48,310 nucleotides of DNA, taken from the NCBI GenBank assembly GCA_018780145.1, contig JADMKA010000237.1, positions 1 through 48,310 on the forward strand, written 5' to 3'. The first letter of the stretch is position 1. The number at the start of each line of letters is the position of its first letter. The stretch is from Vitreoscilla sp. Its GTDB lineage: Bacteria > Pseudomonadota > Gammaproteobacteria > Burkholderiales > Burkholderiaceae_C. Made by a program: the position numbers and the translations under genes. Below the pieces are notes generated by a model, which made no database searches, was not told where the DNA came from, and saw only the letters and a program-made list of their open reading frames with translations. Shown in pieces: positions 8,106-16,358 of the stretch.

Positions 8106-8954
8106 ATGCGCATCGAGATCGAACCCGGGATCCGCCTTTTCGTCGACGTGGACGGCTTCGGCTGCGTGCCGGATGGCCCGCGCATGCGCGACAAGCCCAC
8201 GCTGCTGCTGATGCACGGCGGGCCGGGCTTCGACCACAGCGGCTTCAAGCCCGCCTTCTCCCAGCTGACCGACATCGCGCAGATCGTCACCTGGGACCAC
8301 CGCGGCCATGGCCGCAGCGACCCGCGGCCCGCCAGCGAGTGGCTGCTGGACACCTGGGCAGACGACGTGGTTCGCCTGTGCACCGCGCTGGGCATCGAGC
8401 GGCCGATCGTGCTGGGCCAGTCCTTCGGGGGCTTCGTGGCCCAGCGCTACCTGGCGCGCCACCCGGGGCACCCGGCCAAGCTGATCCTCTCCTCCACGTC
8501 GCCGGCCCTGAACCTGGCGCGCAAGCTGCCGATGTTCGAGCTGCTGGGCGGCCCGGCCGCGCGGGCGCTGGCCGACAGGTTCTGGACCACCCCGGACGAG
8601 GCCACCACGGCCGCCTACCTGCACGAGGTGCTGCCGCTGTACAACACCCAGCCAGCGCCCAATGGCGATGCGCGCACCCGCTCCATCCACCGGCTGGAGA
8701 TCCTGCGCCACTTCGTGTCCGGCGAGATGCAGGCCATGAACCTGCTGCCCGGCCTGGCCGCCGCGCGCTGCCCGGTGCTGGTGATGGCCGGCCGCCACGA
8801 CCCGGTCTGCCCGCTGGCGGATTCGCAGGACATCGCCGCCGCGCTGCCGGCCGGGCTGGGCCAGTTGCTGTGCTTCGACGGCTCGGGCCACGGCGCCTGG
8901 CGGGACGAGCCCGAGGCGGCGTTTGCTGCACTGCGGCATTTCATTCAGGCCTGA
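8106..8954 (+). CDS. Proline-iminopeptidase-like alpha/beta hydrolase
   Basis: A 282-residue alpha/beta hydrolase with HGGPG near residue 37, the oxyanion-loop motif characteristic of proline iminopeptidases and relatives (peptidase family S33). The triad is readable as S106 in GQSFGG, D232 in GRHDP and H262 in GSGHGAW. These enzymes release N-terminal proline or hydrolyse other small amides and esters in the cytoplasm; no signal peptide is present. It follows the ParA gene by 29 bases on the same strand and may be cotranscribed. Substrate cannot be fixed from sequence. Confidence 0.85.
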   Translation: MRIEIEPGIRLFVDVDGFGCVPDGPRMRDKPTLLLMHGGPGFDHSGFKPAFSQLTDIAQIVTWDHRGHGRSDPRPASEWLLDTWADDVVRLCTALGIERPIVLGQSFGGFVAQRYLARHPGHPAKLILSSTSPALNLARKLPMFELLGGPAARALADRFWTTPDEATTAAYLHEVLPLYNTQPAPNGDARTRSIHRLEILRHFVSGEMQAMNLLPGLAAARCPVLVMAGRHDPVCPLADSQDIAAALPAGLGQLLCFDGSGHGAWRDEPEAAFAALRHFIQA

Positions 8955-9005
8955 GCCAAAGTTTGGCGATACTGCGGGTTCCTGTTCCACCCCTTTCCAA
9001 TCGCC

Positions 9006-9416
9006 ATGCATACCAAGTCCTGCCTCGACCATGCCGATGTCGAGAAGATCCTCCACGCCGCTCGCGCCACCGCCTGGACGCACCACTGGCCCGTGTCGAT
9101 CGCCGTCGTCGACGACGGCGGCCACCTGCTGGGCCTGTTCCGGCTCGACGGCGCCCCGGCGATGAGCGCCGAGATGGCCACCGCCAAGGCGCGCACCGCC
9201 GCGCTGGGCAAGCGGGAGTCGAAGCTCTATGAAGAGATGATCAACCAGGGCCGCACGGCGTTCCTGAGTGCCCCGGGGCTGGCCGGCCTGCTCGAGGGCG
9301 GCGTGCCCATCCTGGTGGACGGCCTGCTCGCGGGGGCGGTGGGCGTCAGCGGCGTCAAGTCCAGCGAGGACGCGCAGGTCGCACGCGCCGGCGTGGCCTC
9401 GGTGGCCGGCACCTGA
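9006..9416 (+). CDS. GlcG/HbpS-like heme-degrading domain protein
   Basis: A 136-residue protein of the GlcG/HbpS (DUF336) family. The pattern PVSIAVVDDGGHLLGLFRLDGAP followed by A-K-A-TAALGKRES and the glycine-rich GGVPILVDGLLAGAVGVSG tail is diagnostic. Family members bind heme or act as small cofactor-linked proteins beside glycolate or alcohol oxidation genes; the biochemical role is often unproven. No signal peptide is visible. It begins 51 bases after the preceding hydrolase gene and ends 13 bases before the stop of a convergent gene. Confidence 0.85.
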   Translation: MHTKSCLDHADVEKILHAARATAWTHHWPVSIAVVDDGGHLLGLFRLDGAPAMSAEMATAKARTAALGKRESKLYEEMINQGRTAFLSAPGLAGLLEGGVPILVDGLLAGAVGVSGVKSSEDAQVARAGVASVAGT

Positions 9417-9429
9417 TCCGGCACGGCCC

Positions 9430-11703
9430 TCAGGTCGGCGCGCCGACCAGGGCGGGCTGGCGCGCCAGCCAGTGGCTCGCGTCGGCCACCGCCAGCGGGC
9501 GGCTGAAGAAGTAGCCTTGCAGCTCGTCGCAGCCGGCGTCGCGAGCGGCCTCGGCCTGCGCCTCGGTCTCCACGCCTTCGGCCACCACGCGCAGGTTCAA
9601 GGCCTGCGCCAGCTTGCAGATGGCCCGCACCACGGCCACCGCGTCGGCGGCCGGCATCGGGTCGATCAGCAGGCGGTCGATCTTCACCGTCTGCAGCGGC
9701 AGGCTGCGCAGGATGTTCAGCGACGAGACCCCGGCGCCGAAGTCGTCCAGCGCCACCTGCAGGCCCAGCGCACACATTTCACCCAGGCGCTGGCGGGCCT
9801 GGTCCAGGTGCATGGCCGCCGCGGTCTCGGTGATCTCGATGGTCAGCCAGCGCGCCTCGACGCCATGGCGGGCCATGGTGCGCGCCACCAGCCCGGGGAA
9901 ACCGGGGTCCAGCAGTTGCAGCGGTGACACGTTCACCGCCACCGGCACCAAGCCGGCACCCGCCACCTGCCAGGCGGCGATCTGCGCGCAGGCCTGGTCC
10001 ATGATCAGCGCACCCAGGCTGCCGATCAGGCCGGTGCGCTCCGCCGCGGGGATGAACTCGGCCGGGCTGACCAGGCCGGCGCCCGGGCGCTGCCAACGCA
10101 CCAGTGCCTCGAAACCGACCAGGCTGCCATCCCGGGCATCCACCTTGGGCTGGTAGACCAACAGGAATTCCTCGTTGAGCAGGCCGGTACGCAGGGCCTG
10201 CTCGGCCTCCAGCGAGGCGCCGGAGCCGCGCTCGAAGCGCTCCTCGGCCCGCTGAAGCGACCAGCCCGGCGTGCGCTTGGCCTCGGTCATGGCGGCATGG
10301 GCCGAGCGCAGCAAGGCCTCGGGCTCGCGGCCGCTGTGCGGGTGCAGGGCCAGGCCGATGGAAACGTCGATGTAGAACTCGTGCGAGGGCAGTTGCAGCG
10401 GCTGCTGAAGGCGATCGCGCAGGTGCCCGGCCAGGGCCAGGGAAGCGGCCTCGGCATCGCCCTGCGGCACCGGGAGCAGCAGCGCGAACTCGTCGGCGCC
10501 CAGGCGCATGGCCTCGGCCGGCGCCTCGATGCTCTGCTTGAGCACCTGGGCCAGGGCGCACAGCACCTCGTCACCCATCGACGGCCCGTGCGCTTGGTTG
10601 AAGAGCTTGAAGCGGTCGACGTCCAGCAGCAGCAGGCCAAAGGGGCTGCCGTGGCTGCACAGGTCGCCCAGGCGCTGCAGCAGCGCGCTCCGGTTGGGCA
10701 GGCCGGTCAGGCCGTCGTGCGTGGCCTGATAGAGCAGCGCCGCGGTGGCGTCGTGGTGTTCGGTGTCGTCCATCACCACCACCTGCTCGGCGGGCTGGCC
10801 ATCCCACTCGATGCGCCAGGCGGCAAAGCGCAGGTACATCGGCCGGCCGTCGTGGCGGCTGCGCGGGCCCTCCCATTGCGCCTGCTCCATCTCGCCGCTG
10901 ACGATGGCCCGGTGGCGAGCCAGCGCACGCTCGCGGTCCGCGGGGCCGACATTTCGGCTGAGCCAGGGCAAGGGGAAGTGGCGGCCTGCAGGCAGGTTGT
11001 AGATGCGGTGCGCGGCCCGGTTGGCATAGGGGACCCGGTCGTCCTGGATCACGATGACCCCGAAGTGCAGGTTTTCGGTCATGCGCAGGTACTGGTCGTG
11101 CAGGCGCAGGCTGGTGTCGCCGCTGCGACGCAGGGCCGCATAGAGCAGCGCCAGGCCGAGGGCCGCGCGCAGCACGGTGCCCACACTGGCCTGGAGCGCA
11201 ACGCCCGACTCGCCCAGGAAGACGAACCACAGCCGGTTCAAGGCGATGGCCACCAGCAACACGCCGCTCAGGCGCTCGGCACCACGCTGCGGCCAGAGCC
11301 ACCGGGCTGCCGCCCCGCCGACAGCCAGGTTCAGCACGGTGGTCACGCCGTGGGCCACCTGGATGTTGGTCGGGAGCAGCGCCAGGTAGATCGCCAGCAG
11401 CAACGCCGCCAGCCATTGCAGTTGCCGGCGTGTCAGCGGGCGCCCGGCGAGCCCTGCGGCCCCCATCGCCAACAGCAGCAGGTGGCCCACTGCGGCGGCC
11501 ACCAGCAATGCGCCGGCTGGCACGGCCGCGAGGCCCTGCGTCGCCTGCCACCACAGGTAGCCCGGCGGCGTGGCGACCAGGGCCAGGCAGGAGCCACCCA
11601 GGGCCTTCAGAAAGGCCTGGTCGCGGTGCCGTCGCCACGCCGCCAGCAGTGCCAGCCCGACGATGAGATTGACCAGCGAGTTGGTGAGTAGCGGGTATTC
11701 CAT
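9430..11703 (-). CDS. Membrane GGDEF-EAL protein, probable c-di-GMP phosphodiesterase
   Basis: About 757 residues. The N-terminal 210 residues are hydrophobic with seven or so helices, a membrane sensor region. A PAS-like segment follows, then a GGDEF domain starting at ATHDGLTGLPNR, then an EAL domain. The GGDEF signature reads RLGADEF instead of RxGGDEF, a change expected to weaken or abolish cyclase activity. The EAL domain keeps FEALVRW, ITET, DDFGAG and VAEGVE, so it should hydrolyse c-di-GMP. The protein therefore probably lowers c-di-GMP, perhaps with GTP-binding control by the degenerate domain. ATG at 11703 is preferred; a GTG at 11709 is possible, and an inverted repeat (11713-11730) sits just upstream. 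Confidence 0.88.
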   Translation of the reverse strand: MEYPLLTNSLVNLIVGLALLAAWRRHRDQAFLKALGGSCLALVATPPGYLWWQATQGLAAVPAGALLVAAAVGHLLLLAMGAAGLAGRPLTRRQLQWLAALLLAIYLALLPTNIQVAHGVTTVLNLAVGGAAARWLWPQRGAERLSGVLLVAIALNRLWFVFLGESGVALQASVGTVLRAALGLALLYAALRRSGDTSLRLHDQYLRMTENLHFGVIVIQDDRVPYANRAAHRIYNLPAGRHFPLPWLSRNVGPADRERALARHRAIVSGEMEQAQWEGPRSRHDGRPMYLRFAAWRIEWDGQPAEQVVVMDDTEHHDATAALLYQATHDGLTGLPNRSALLQRLGDLCSHGSPFGLLLLDVDRFKLFNQAHGPSMGDEVLCALAQVLKQSIEAPAEAMRLGADEFALLLPVPQGDAEAASLALAGHLRDRLQQPLQLPSHEFYIDVSIGLALHPHSGREPEALLRSAHAAMTEAKRTPGWSLQRAEERFERGSGASLEAEQALRTGLLNEEFLLVYQPKVDARDGSLVGFEALVRWQRPGAGLVSPAEFIPAAERTGLIGSLGALIMDQACAQIAAWQVAGAGLVPVAVNVSPLQLLDPGFPGLVARTMARHGVEARWLTIEITETAAAMHLDQARQRLGEMCALGLQVALDDFGAGVSSLNILRSLPLQTVKIDRLLIDPMPAADAVAVVRAICKLAQALNLRVVAEGVETEAQAEAARDAGCDELQGYFFSRPLAVADASHWLARQPALVGAPT

Positions 11704-11871
11704 GCGCACGATCCCGCCTGTCCTGGCGGGCTGTGGCTGAACTATCGGCGACAGCCCCCAAAAATCAAGCGAAGCAAGCACCCAACAGGGTTTGTCAGGA
11801 GCCCCCCCTCTTTATCGCCAGCCGGCGCCGCCGATAACCGGAGACTGAGACATGACGGACGAGAGCTCACC

Positions 11872-12756
11872 ATGCCGACCCTGGCCCCCGCACGCCCCCT
11901 TGTCGCCACTGTTCATGCTGAACTCGACCAGGCGGTCAAGCACGGCCCGTTGCGCGCCGTGGTGATCCCGCCCTGCCCGGCTTTGCTGGTGCGCATGCAG
12001 GCGGCACTGGATCAGCCGGAGCCGGATCTGGCCGAGGTCTCGCGCATCGCCTCCTGCGACGTGGCCATGTCCGCCGCGCTGCTGCGCTGCGCCAACTCGG
12101 CGTTGTACGGCAGCGGCATGCCGGTACACACCGTCGGGCAGGCGATGAACCGCCTGGGCCTGGCCCACACCGCGGCCGAGATGACCAGCTACCTGGTGCG
12201 CCGCGCGATCCCGGTCAACAGCCCGCACCTGAGGCGCTTCTGGGAGCGCGGCAGCAAGCGGGCGCGGGCCATGGGTTTCCTGGCGCGCCGGCTGCCGGGC
12301 GTGTCGCCCGACGTGGCCCACACCTGTGGCCTGTTCTCGCACGTGGGCATGCCGGTGATGCTGCAAAGCCTCAAGGGCTACTCGGGCACGCTCGTCGAGG
12401 CCAACGCGCGGCTCGACCGCCCCTTCATCGGCACCGAAAACGCCAACCACCGGACCGACCACGCGGTGGTCGGCGCCCTGGTCGCGCGGGTCTGGAATCT
12501 CGGGCCTACCGTGATGTCGGCGATCCGCCGCCACCACGACCTGGACACCCTGGGCGAGCGGGGCACCGACGCAGACGTGCACAACCTGGTCGCCGCGCTG
12601 CACGTCGCCGAGCACCTGATGCGCCTGAACGAGGGGCTGGAGGCGGATGCGGACTGGACGCGCTTCGGCACCCGCTCGCTCGAATGGCTGGACGCCACCG
12701 AGGACGACCTGGCCGACTGGGAGAACGACGTGAGAGACCTGTTCGACGTGGAATGA
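11872..12756 (+). CDS. HDOD domain protein
   Basis: A 294-residue protein with an HDOD domain over about residues 30-230. It shows the family pattern of an N-terminal helix set (IPPCPALLVRMQAAL), the VSRIASCDVAMSAALLRCANSALYG motif and a later HH pair in IRRHHDLD. HDOD proteins resemble HD phosphohydrolases but usually lack the full metal site, and are associated with two-component and c-di-GMP signalling. It is divergently transcribed from the GGDEF-EAL gene with a shared 168-base spacer, which hints at a common signalling theme. It ends six bases before the stop of the convergent dusC gene. Confidence 0.85.
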   Translation: MPTLAPARPLVATVHAELDQAVKHGPLRAVVIPPCPALLVRMQAALDQPEPDLAEVSRIASCDVAMSAALLRCANSALYGSGMPVHTVGQAMNRLGLAHTAAEMTSYLVRRAIPVNSPHLRRFWERGSKRARAMGFLARRLPGVSPDVAHTCGLFSHVGMPVMLQSLKGYSGTLVEANARLDRPFIGTENANHRTDHAVVGALVARVWNLGPTVMSAIRRHHDLDTLGERGTDADVHNLVAALHVAEHLMRLNEGLEADADWTRFGTRSLEWLDATEDDLADWENDVRDLFDVE

Positions 12757-12762
12757 GCCTGA

Positions 12763-13710
12763 TCAATCCGCCGCGAGCGCACGGCGCACCAGCACCGGGT
12801 CGTTGACGGTGCGCAGGCGCTGGTAGAGCGCCTCGGCCTCGGGAAAGCGGCGGCGCAGGAAGTTGAGCCACTGCTTCACCCGGCCCGCACGGTGGCGCGC
12901 GGCCACATGCCGCTCGGTGCCCTCCCAGAACGAGCGCACCAGGGGATGCAGCCGCGTCCACGGCATCGCTTGTCCGGCGGCTTGCCCGGCACAAGCCTGC
13001 CGCAGCGCCATCGCCAGGCCGGGGTCGGCCACCATGCCACGGCCCAGCATCAGGTCGTCGCAGCCGCTGACGGCCAGACAGCGCAGCGCATCATCCACCG
13101 TCCAGATCTCGCCGTTGGCGACCACCGGCACCTTGACCGCGGCGCGCACGTGCGCCACCCGCTCCCAGTAGGCGGGTGGGCGGTAGCCGTCGCGTTTGGT
13201 GCGGGCGTGGACGACGATCTCGCCGGCGCCGCCCTCGGCCAGGGCGATGGCGCACTCCTCGGCACGGGTGTCGTTGTCGGTGCCCAGCCGCATCTTGGCC
13301 GACACCGGCAGGCCGGCCGGCACCGCCCGGCGCACCGCCGCGAGGATGCGGAACAGCAGCTCCGGGTCGTCCAGCAGGGTGGCGCCGCCGCCGTGGCGGT
13401 TGACCACCTTGGCCGGGCAGCCGAAGTTCAGGTCCACGCCGGTCGGCCCGAGCGACGCCAGGCGCGCCGCGTTGTCGGCCAGGCAGGCCGGGTCGGAGCC
13501 CAGCAGCTGGCCGCGCACCGGCACGCCAGACGGCGTCAGGCCGCCGTTCGCCAGCTCCGGCACGATGCGGCGGAACACCCGCTCGGGCAACAGCATGTCG
13601 GTGACGCGGATGAACTCGCTGACACAACGGTCGATGCCACCAGCGCGGGTGAGCGCGTCGCGCAGCAGGTGGTCCAGGAGGCCCTCCATCGGGGCCAGCA
13701 GCAATCTCAT
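12763..13710 (-). CDS. dusC: tRNA-dihydrouridine(16) synthase
   Basis: A 315-residue FMN enzyme that reduces a uridine in tRNA to dihydrouridine. It begins MRLLLAPMEGLLDHLLRDAL, close to E. coli DusC, and carries VDLNFGCPAKVVNRHGGGA with the catalytic cysteine, ELVVHARTK-like IVVHARTKRDGY, PVVANGEIW and LMLGRGMVADP. VARIKQWL-type ending (AGRVKQWLNFLRR) also matches DusC rather than DusA or DusB. The ATG at 13710 gives the family start; longer upstream reading is a GC-rich artefact. It is divergent from the AlkB gene with about 70 bases between. Confidence 0.93.
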   Translation of the reverse strand: MRLLLAPMEGLLDHLLRDALTRAGGIDRCVSEFIRVTDMLLPERVFRRIVPELANGGLTPSGVPVRGQLLGSDPACLADNAARLASLGPTGVDLNFGCPAKVVNRHGGGATLLDDPELLFRILAAVRRAVPAGLPVSAKMRLGTDNDTRAEECAIALAEGGAGEIVVHARTKRDGYRPPAYWERVAHVRAAVKVPVVANGEIWTVDDALRCLAVSGCDDLMLGRGMVADPGLAMALRQACAGQAAGQAMPWTRLHPLVRSFWEGTERHVAARHRAGRVKQWLNFLRRRFPEAEALYQRLRTVNDPVLVRRALAAD

Positions 13711-13780
13711 GCCCGCACGATACCCGGCCCCGGCGCCGCCCCGGATTGACCCGGCCATGGCCCTGCGCGACGATGGCCCC

Positions 13781-15004
13781 ATGCCCCCGACTGCTTCCGT
13801 CCCGCCCGCCGCAGTCGGCCGCCCGTGGCGCGACCCACGCCGGTACCTCTGGCTGCTGAGCCCGTTCTTCGCGGTCGGCGCGGCCTGGCACCTGGTCAAC
13901 TTCGCGCGCACGGGACACGAGTTCTGGCTCTGGTTGTTGCCGGCGGTGATGTACGGCGTGATCCCGCTGGTCGACGCCGTACTGGGGCCGGACCGCCGCA
14001 ACCCACCCGAAGCCGCGTTGAAGGACCTCGAGGCCGACGGCTACTACCGCGCGGTGGTGGTGGCCTTCGTCCCGTTCCAGTGGGCCGCCACCGTGATCGG
14101 CACCTGGCTGGCGGCGACCCACGACCTGTCGGCCACCGGCTGGGTCGGCCTGGTGCTCACCGTGGGCGGCATCAACGGCGTGGCCATCAACACCGCGCAC
14201 GAGCTGGGCCACAAGCGGCCGGGCTGGGAGCGCTGGCTCTCGCGCGTCACGCTGGCACCGGTGGCCTACGGGCATTTCTACGTGGAACACAACCGCGGCC
14301 ACCACCTGCGGGTGGCGACGCCGGACGACCCGGCCAGTGCCCGGATGGGCGAGAGCTTCTGGGCCTTCCTGCCGCGCACGATGATCGGCAGCGTGCGCTC
14401 GGCCTGGGACATCGAAGCCACCCGCCTGCGAGCACGGGGCTTGCCGGCCTGGCACGGGCGCAACCAGCTGCTGCAGGCCTGGGCGATGACGGTGGTGTTC
14501 TATGCGGCGTTGATGGCGGCCTTCGGCTCCGCCGTCCTGGTGTTCCTGCTGGCGCAGGCGTTCTACGGCGCTTCGCTGCTGGAGGTGGTGAACTACATCG
14601 AGCACTATGGTCTGCTGCGCTCTGTGCGGCCCGACGGCCGGCGCGAGCCCTGCGACCCACGCCACTCGTGGAACTCCAGCCACGTGCTGTCGAATCTGTT
14701 CCTCTACCAGTTGCAGCGCCACAGCGACCACCACGCCCACCCGGGCCGGCGCTACCAGGCGCTGCGGCATTTCGACGAAAGCCCGCAACTGCCCTCGGGC
14801 TACGCGGCGATGCTGCTGCTGGCCTATGTGCCGCCGCTGTGGTTCAGGGTGATGGATCCCAAGGTGTTGGCGCACTACGGCCGCGACGTGCACCGCGCCA
14901 ACCTTCACCCGCCGCGCCGGGAGGCGCTGGTGGCCAGGTACTCAGCCGAGCGCCGGGCCGCTCCCAAGCCGGCTGAGCACCCGCCTGGCGGGTGGGGCCG
15001 GTAG
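13781..15004 (+). CDS. alkB: AlkB-type alkane 1-monooxygenase
   Basis: A 407-residue integral-membrane diiron enzyme. Histidine boxes match AlkB: HELGHK at 140-145, EHNRGHH at 169-175 and LQRHSDHH ending at 318, plus NYIEHYG. AlkB hydroxylates the terminal carbon of medium-chain alkanes with electrons from rubredoxin. No rubredoxin or rubredoxin reductase gene is in the window. The start is either ATG 13757 or ATG 13781; neither has a clear ribosome site, and 13781 is taken as nearer the conserved part. The last 20 residues (from S388) are encoded by a dispersed palindromic repeat rather than by AlkB-like sequence, so the tail is an acquired extension. The fold is shared with xylene monooxygenase, but the motifs favour AlkB. 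Confidence 0.9.
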   Translation: MPPTASVPPAAVGRPWRDPRRYLWLLSPFFAVGAAWHLVNFARTGHEFWLWLLPAVMYGVIPLVDAVLGPDRRNPPEAALKDLEADGYYRAVVVAFVPFQWAATVIGTWLAATHDLSATGWVGLVLTVGGINGVAINTAHELGHKRPGWERWLSRVTLAPVAYGHFYVEHNRGHHLRVATPDDPASARMGESFWAFLPRTMIGSVRSAWDIEATRLRARGLPAWHGRNQLLQAWAMTVVFYAALMAAFGSAVLVFLLAQAFYGASLLEVVNYIEHYGLLRSVRPDGRREPCDPRHSWNSSHVLSNLFLYQLQRHSDHHAHPGRRYQALRHFDESPQLPSGYAAMLLLAYVPPLWFRVMDPKVLAHYGRDVHRANLHPPRREALVARYSAERRAAPKPAEHPPGGWGR

Positions 15005-15024
15005 GCCGGCACCGGGTGCACCAT
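14941..15024 (-). repeat. Palindromic intergenic repeat, copy 1
   Basis: First of six related elements in the window. Read on the minus strand it starts with TGGTGCACCCGGTGCCGG and ends with CTCGGCTGAG. It contains the self-complementary cores CACCCGGTG and ACCCGCCAGGCGGGT, and its far end pairs CTCAGCCG with CGGCTGAG. The left part lies inside the alkB reading frame and encodes its last 20 codons and stop. The right end lies 27 bases from the stop of the convergent small gene. Confidence 0.85.
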
Positions 15025-15051
15025 CTCAGGCGAGCAGGGTGCTGGCCCCGC

Positions 15052-15273
15052 TCAGTGTGAGTAGTCGGTCATGACGGCCGGCTGGGCGTATTCGAAACCG
15101 ATCACTGCGCGGGCGTAGAAGTAGTTCTCGCGGGCGCGCTCGCTCAAGGCATCCAGATCGACATGACCACCCGCATCACAAGGGAAAGCCAGGGCACGGC
15201 CCTGGTTGAACAAGGACTGGAAGCGCAACTCGTAGTGGGGTTGCGTCGTCACGCTCAGGGTACTGGTGCTCAT
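15052..15273 (-). CDS. Small conserved-looking protein of unknown function
   Basis: A 73-residue protein beginning MSTSTLSVTTQPHYELRF. It has a compact helical look with the segments LFNQGRALAFPCDAGGHVDLDALSERARENYFYARAVIGFEY. I do not recognise a named domain, but the pattern resembles small hypothetical proteins I associate with Burkholderiales. No signal peptide or transmembrane helix is present, and a single cysteine follows FP. The ATG at 15273 is chosen because the upstream extension has no protein-like character. Its 3' end faces alkB and repeat copy 1. Function is unknown. Confidence 0.72.
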   Translation of the reverse strand: MSTSTLSVTTQPHYELRFQSLFNQGRALAFPCDAGGHVDLDALSERARENYFYARAVIGFEYAQPAVMTDYSH

Positions 15274-15395
15274 TTCGTCCGACTCCAGGGCACACGCGAC
15301 ATGGCGTGCACACACCCATAACTCTAGGCAGGAGGGGTTCGGTTGACATCGGCGCCGCGCCGTTGCGCGATGTCGGAGGGCAGCGCGAGACGTTG

Positions 15396-16319
15396 TCAGT
15401 GTTTGTCCGACACCGCCGGGGGCCGCCAACGCTGCACCAGGCTCACCCCGCCCAGCACCAGCGCCCCGGCCACCATGCCGGCCAGCGCATTACCCGCCAT
15501 CTCCCACAGCCAACCCGGCAGGACACCTGCGCCGGCCAATGCCTGCACCGCATGGTGCAGGGCGGGCACACCGTGCACCAGGATGCCACCACCCACGAGA
15601 AACATCGCCGCGGTGCCCAGCACCGCCAGCAGCCGCATCAGCCGAGGTGCGGCCAGCAAGAGCAGCGCCCCCACGCGCTGCGAGAGGGCACCGGGCCGGT
15701 GGCTCAGCGCCAGGCCGGCGTCGTCCAGCTTGACGATGCCGGCGACGAAGCCGTAGACCCCCACCGTCATCGCCAGGCTCACCGCCGCCAGCACGGCGGC
15801 CTGGGTCGGCAGCGGCACGGCGGCCACGCTGCCGAGCGTGATCGCGACGATCTCCGCCGACAGGATGAAATCGGTGCGCACGGCGCCCTTGACCTTGTCC
15901 TTCTCGAAGGCCACCAGATCCGCGGCCCCCTGGACGAGAGCCTGGGTCAGCGCGGCATGCTCGGCGTCGACTTCCGCGCGGCTGTGCAGGAAGCGGTGGG
16001 CCAGCTTTTCGGCCCCCTCGAAGCACAGGAAGGCACCGCCAACCATCAGCAAGGGTGTGATCAACCACGGCGCGAAGGCGCTGATGGCCAATGCGCTGGG
16101 CACCAGGATGGCCTTGTTGAGCAACGAGCCCCTGGCCACGGCCCAGACCACCGGCAGCTCGCGCTCGGCACTGACGCCGGCCACCTGCTGCGCGTTCAGG
16201 GCCAGGTCGTCGCCGAGCACGCCGGCGGTCTTGCGGGCCGCCACCTTGGTGAGCACCGCGACATCGTCGAGCACGGTGGCAATGTCGTCGAGCAGGGCAA
16301 GCAGGCTGGCGGCGGCCAT
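15396..16319 (-). CDS. DUF808 (YedI-like) membrane protein
   Basis: A 307-residue inner-membrane protein. It starts [43 protein letters not shown]-like sequence, which together with [19 protein letters not shown] and [18 protein letters not shown] is diagnostic of the DUF808/YedI family. I count several hydrophobic helices in the second half. The family is widespread in proteobacteria and its function is not established. It lies 39 bases downstream of the MFS gene stop on the same strand and may share its transcript. Confidence 0.9.
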   Translation of the reverse strand: MAAASLLALLDDIATVLDDVAVLTKVAARKTAGVLGDDLALNAQQVAGVSAERELPVVWAVARGSLLNKAILVPSALAISAFAPWLITPLLMVGGAFLCFEGAEKLAHRFLHSRAEVDAEHAALTQALVQGAADLVAFEKDKVKGAVRTDFILSAEIVAITLGSVAAVPLPTQAAVLAAVSLAMTVGVYGFVAGIVKLDDAGLALSHRPGALSQRVGALLLLAAPRLMRLLAVLGTAAMFLVGGGILVHGVPALHHAVQALAGAGVLPGWLWEMAGNALAGMVAGALVLGGVSLVQRWRPPAVSDKH

Positions 16320-16358
16320 GGTGGTGTGTGGTCAGGCAAAGACGCGAATGTTAAGAGC

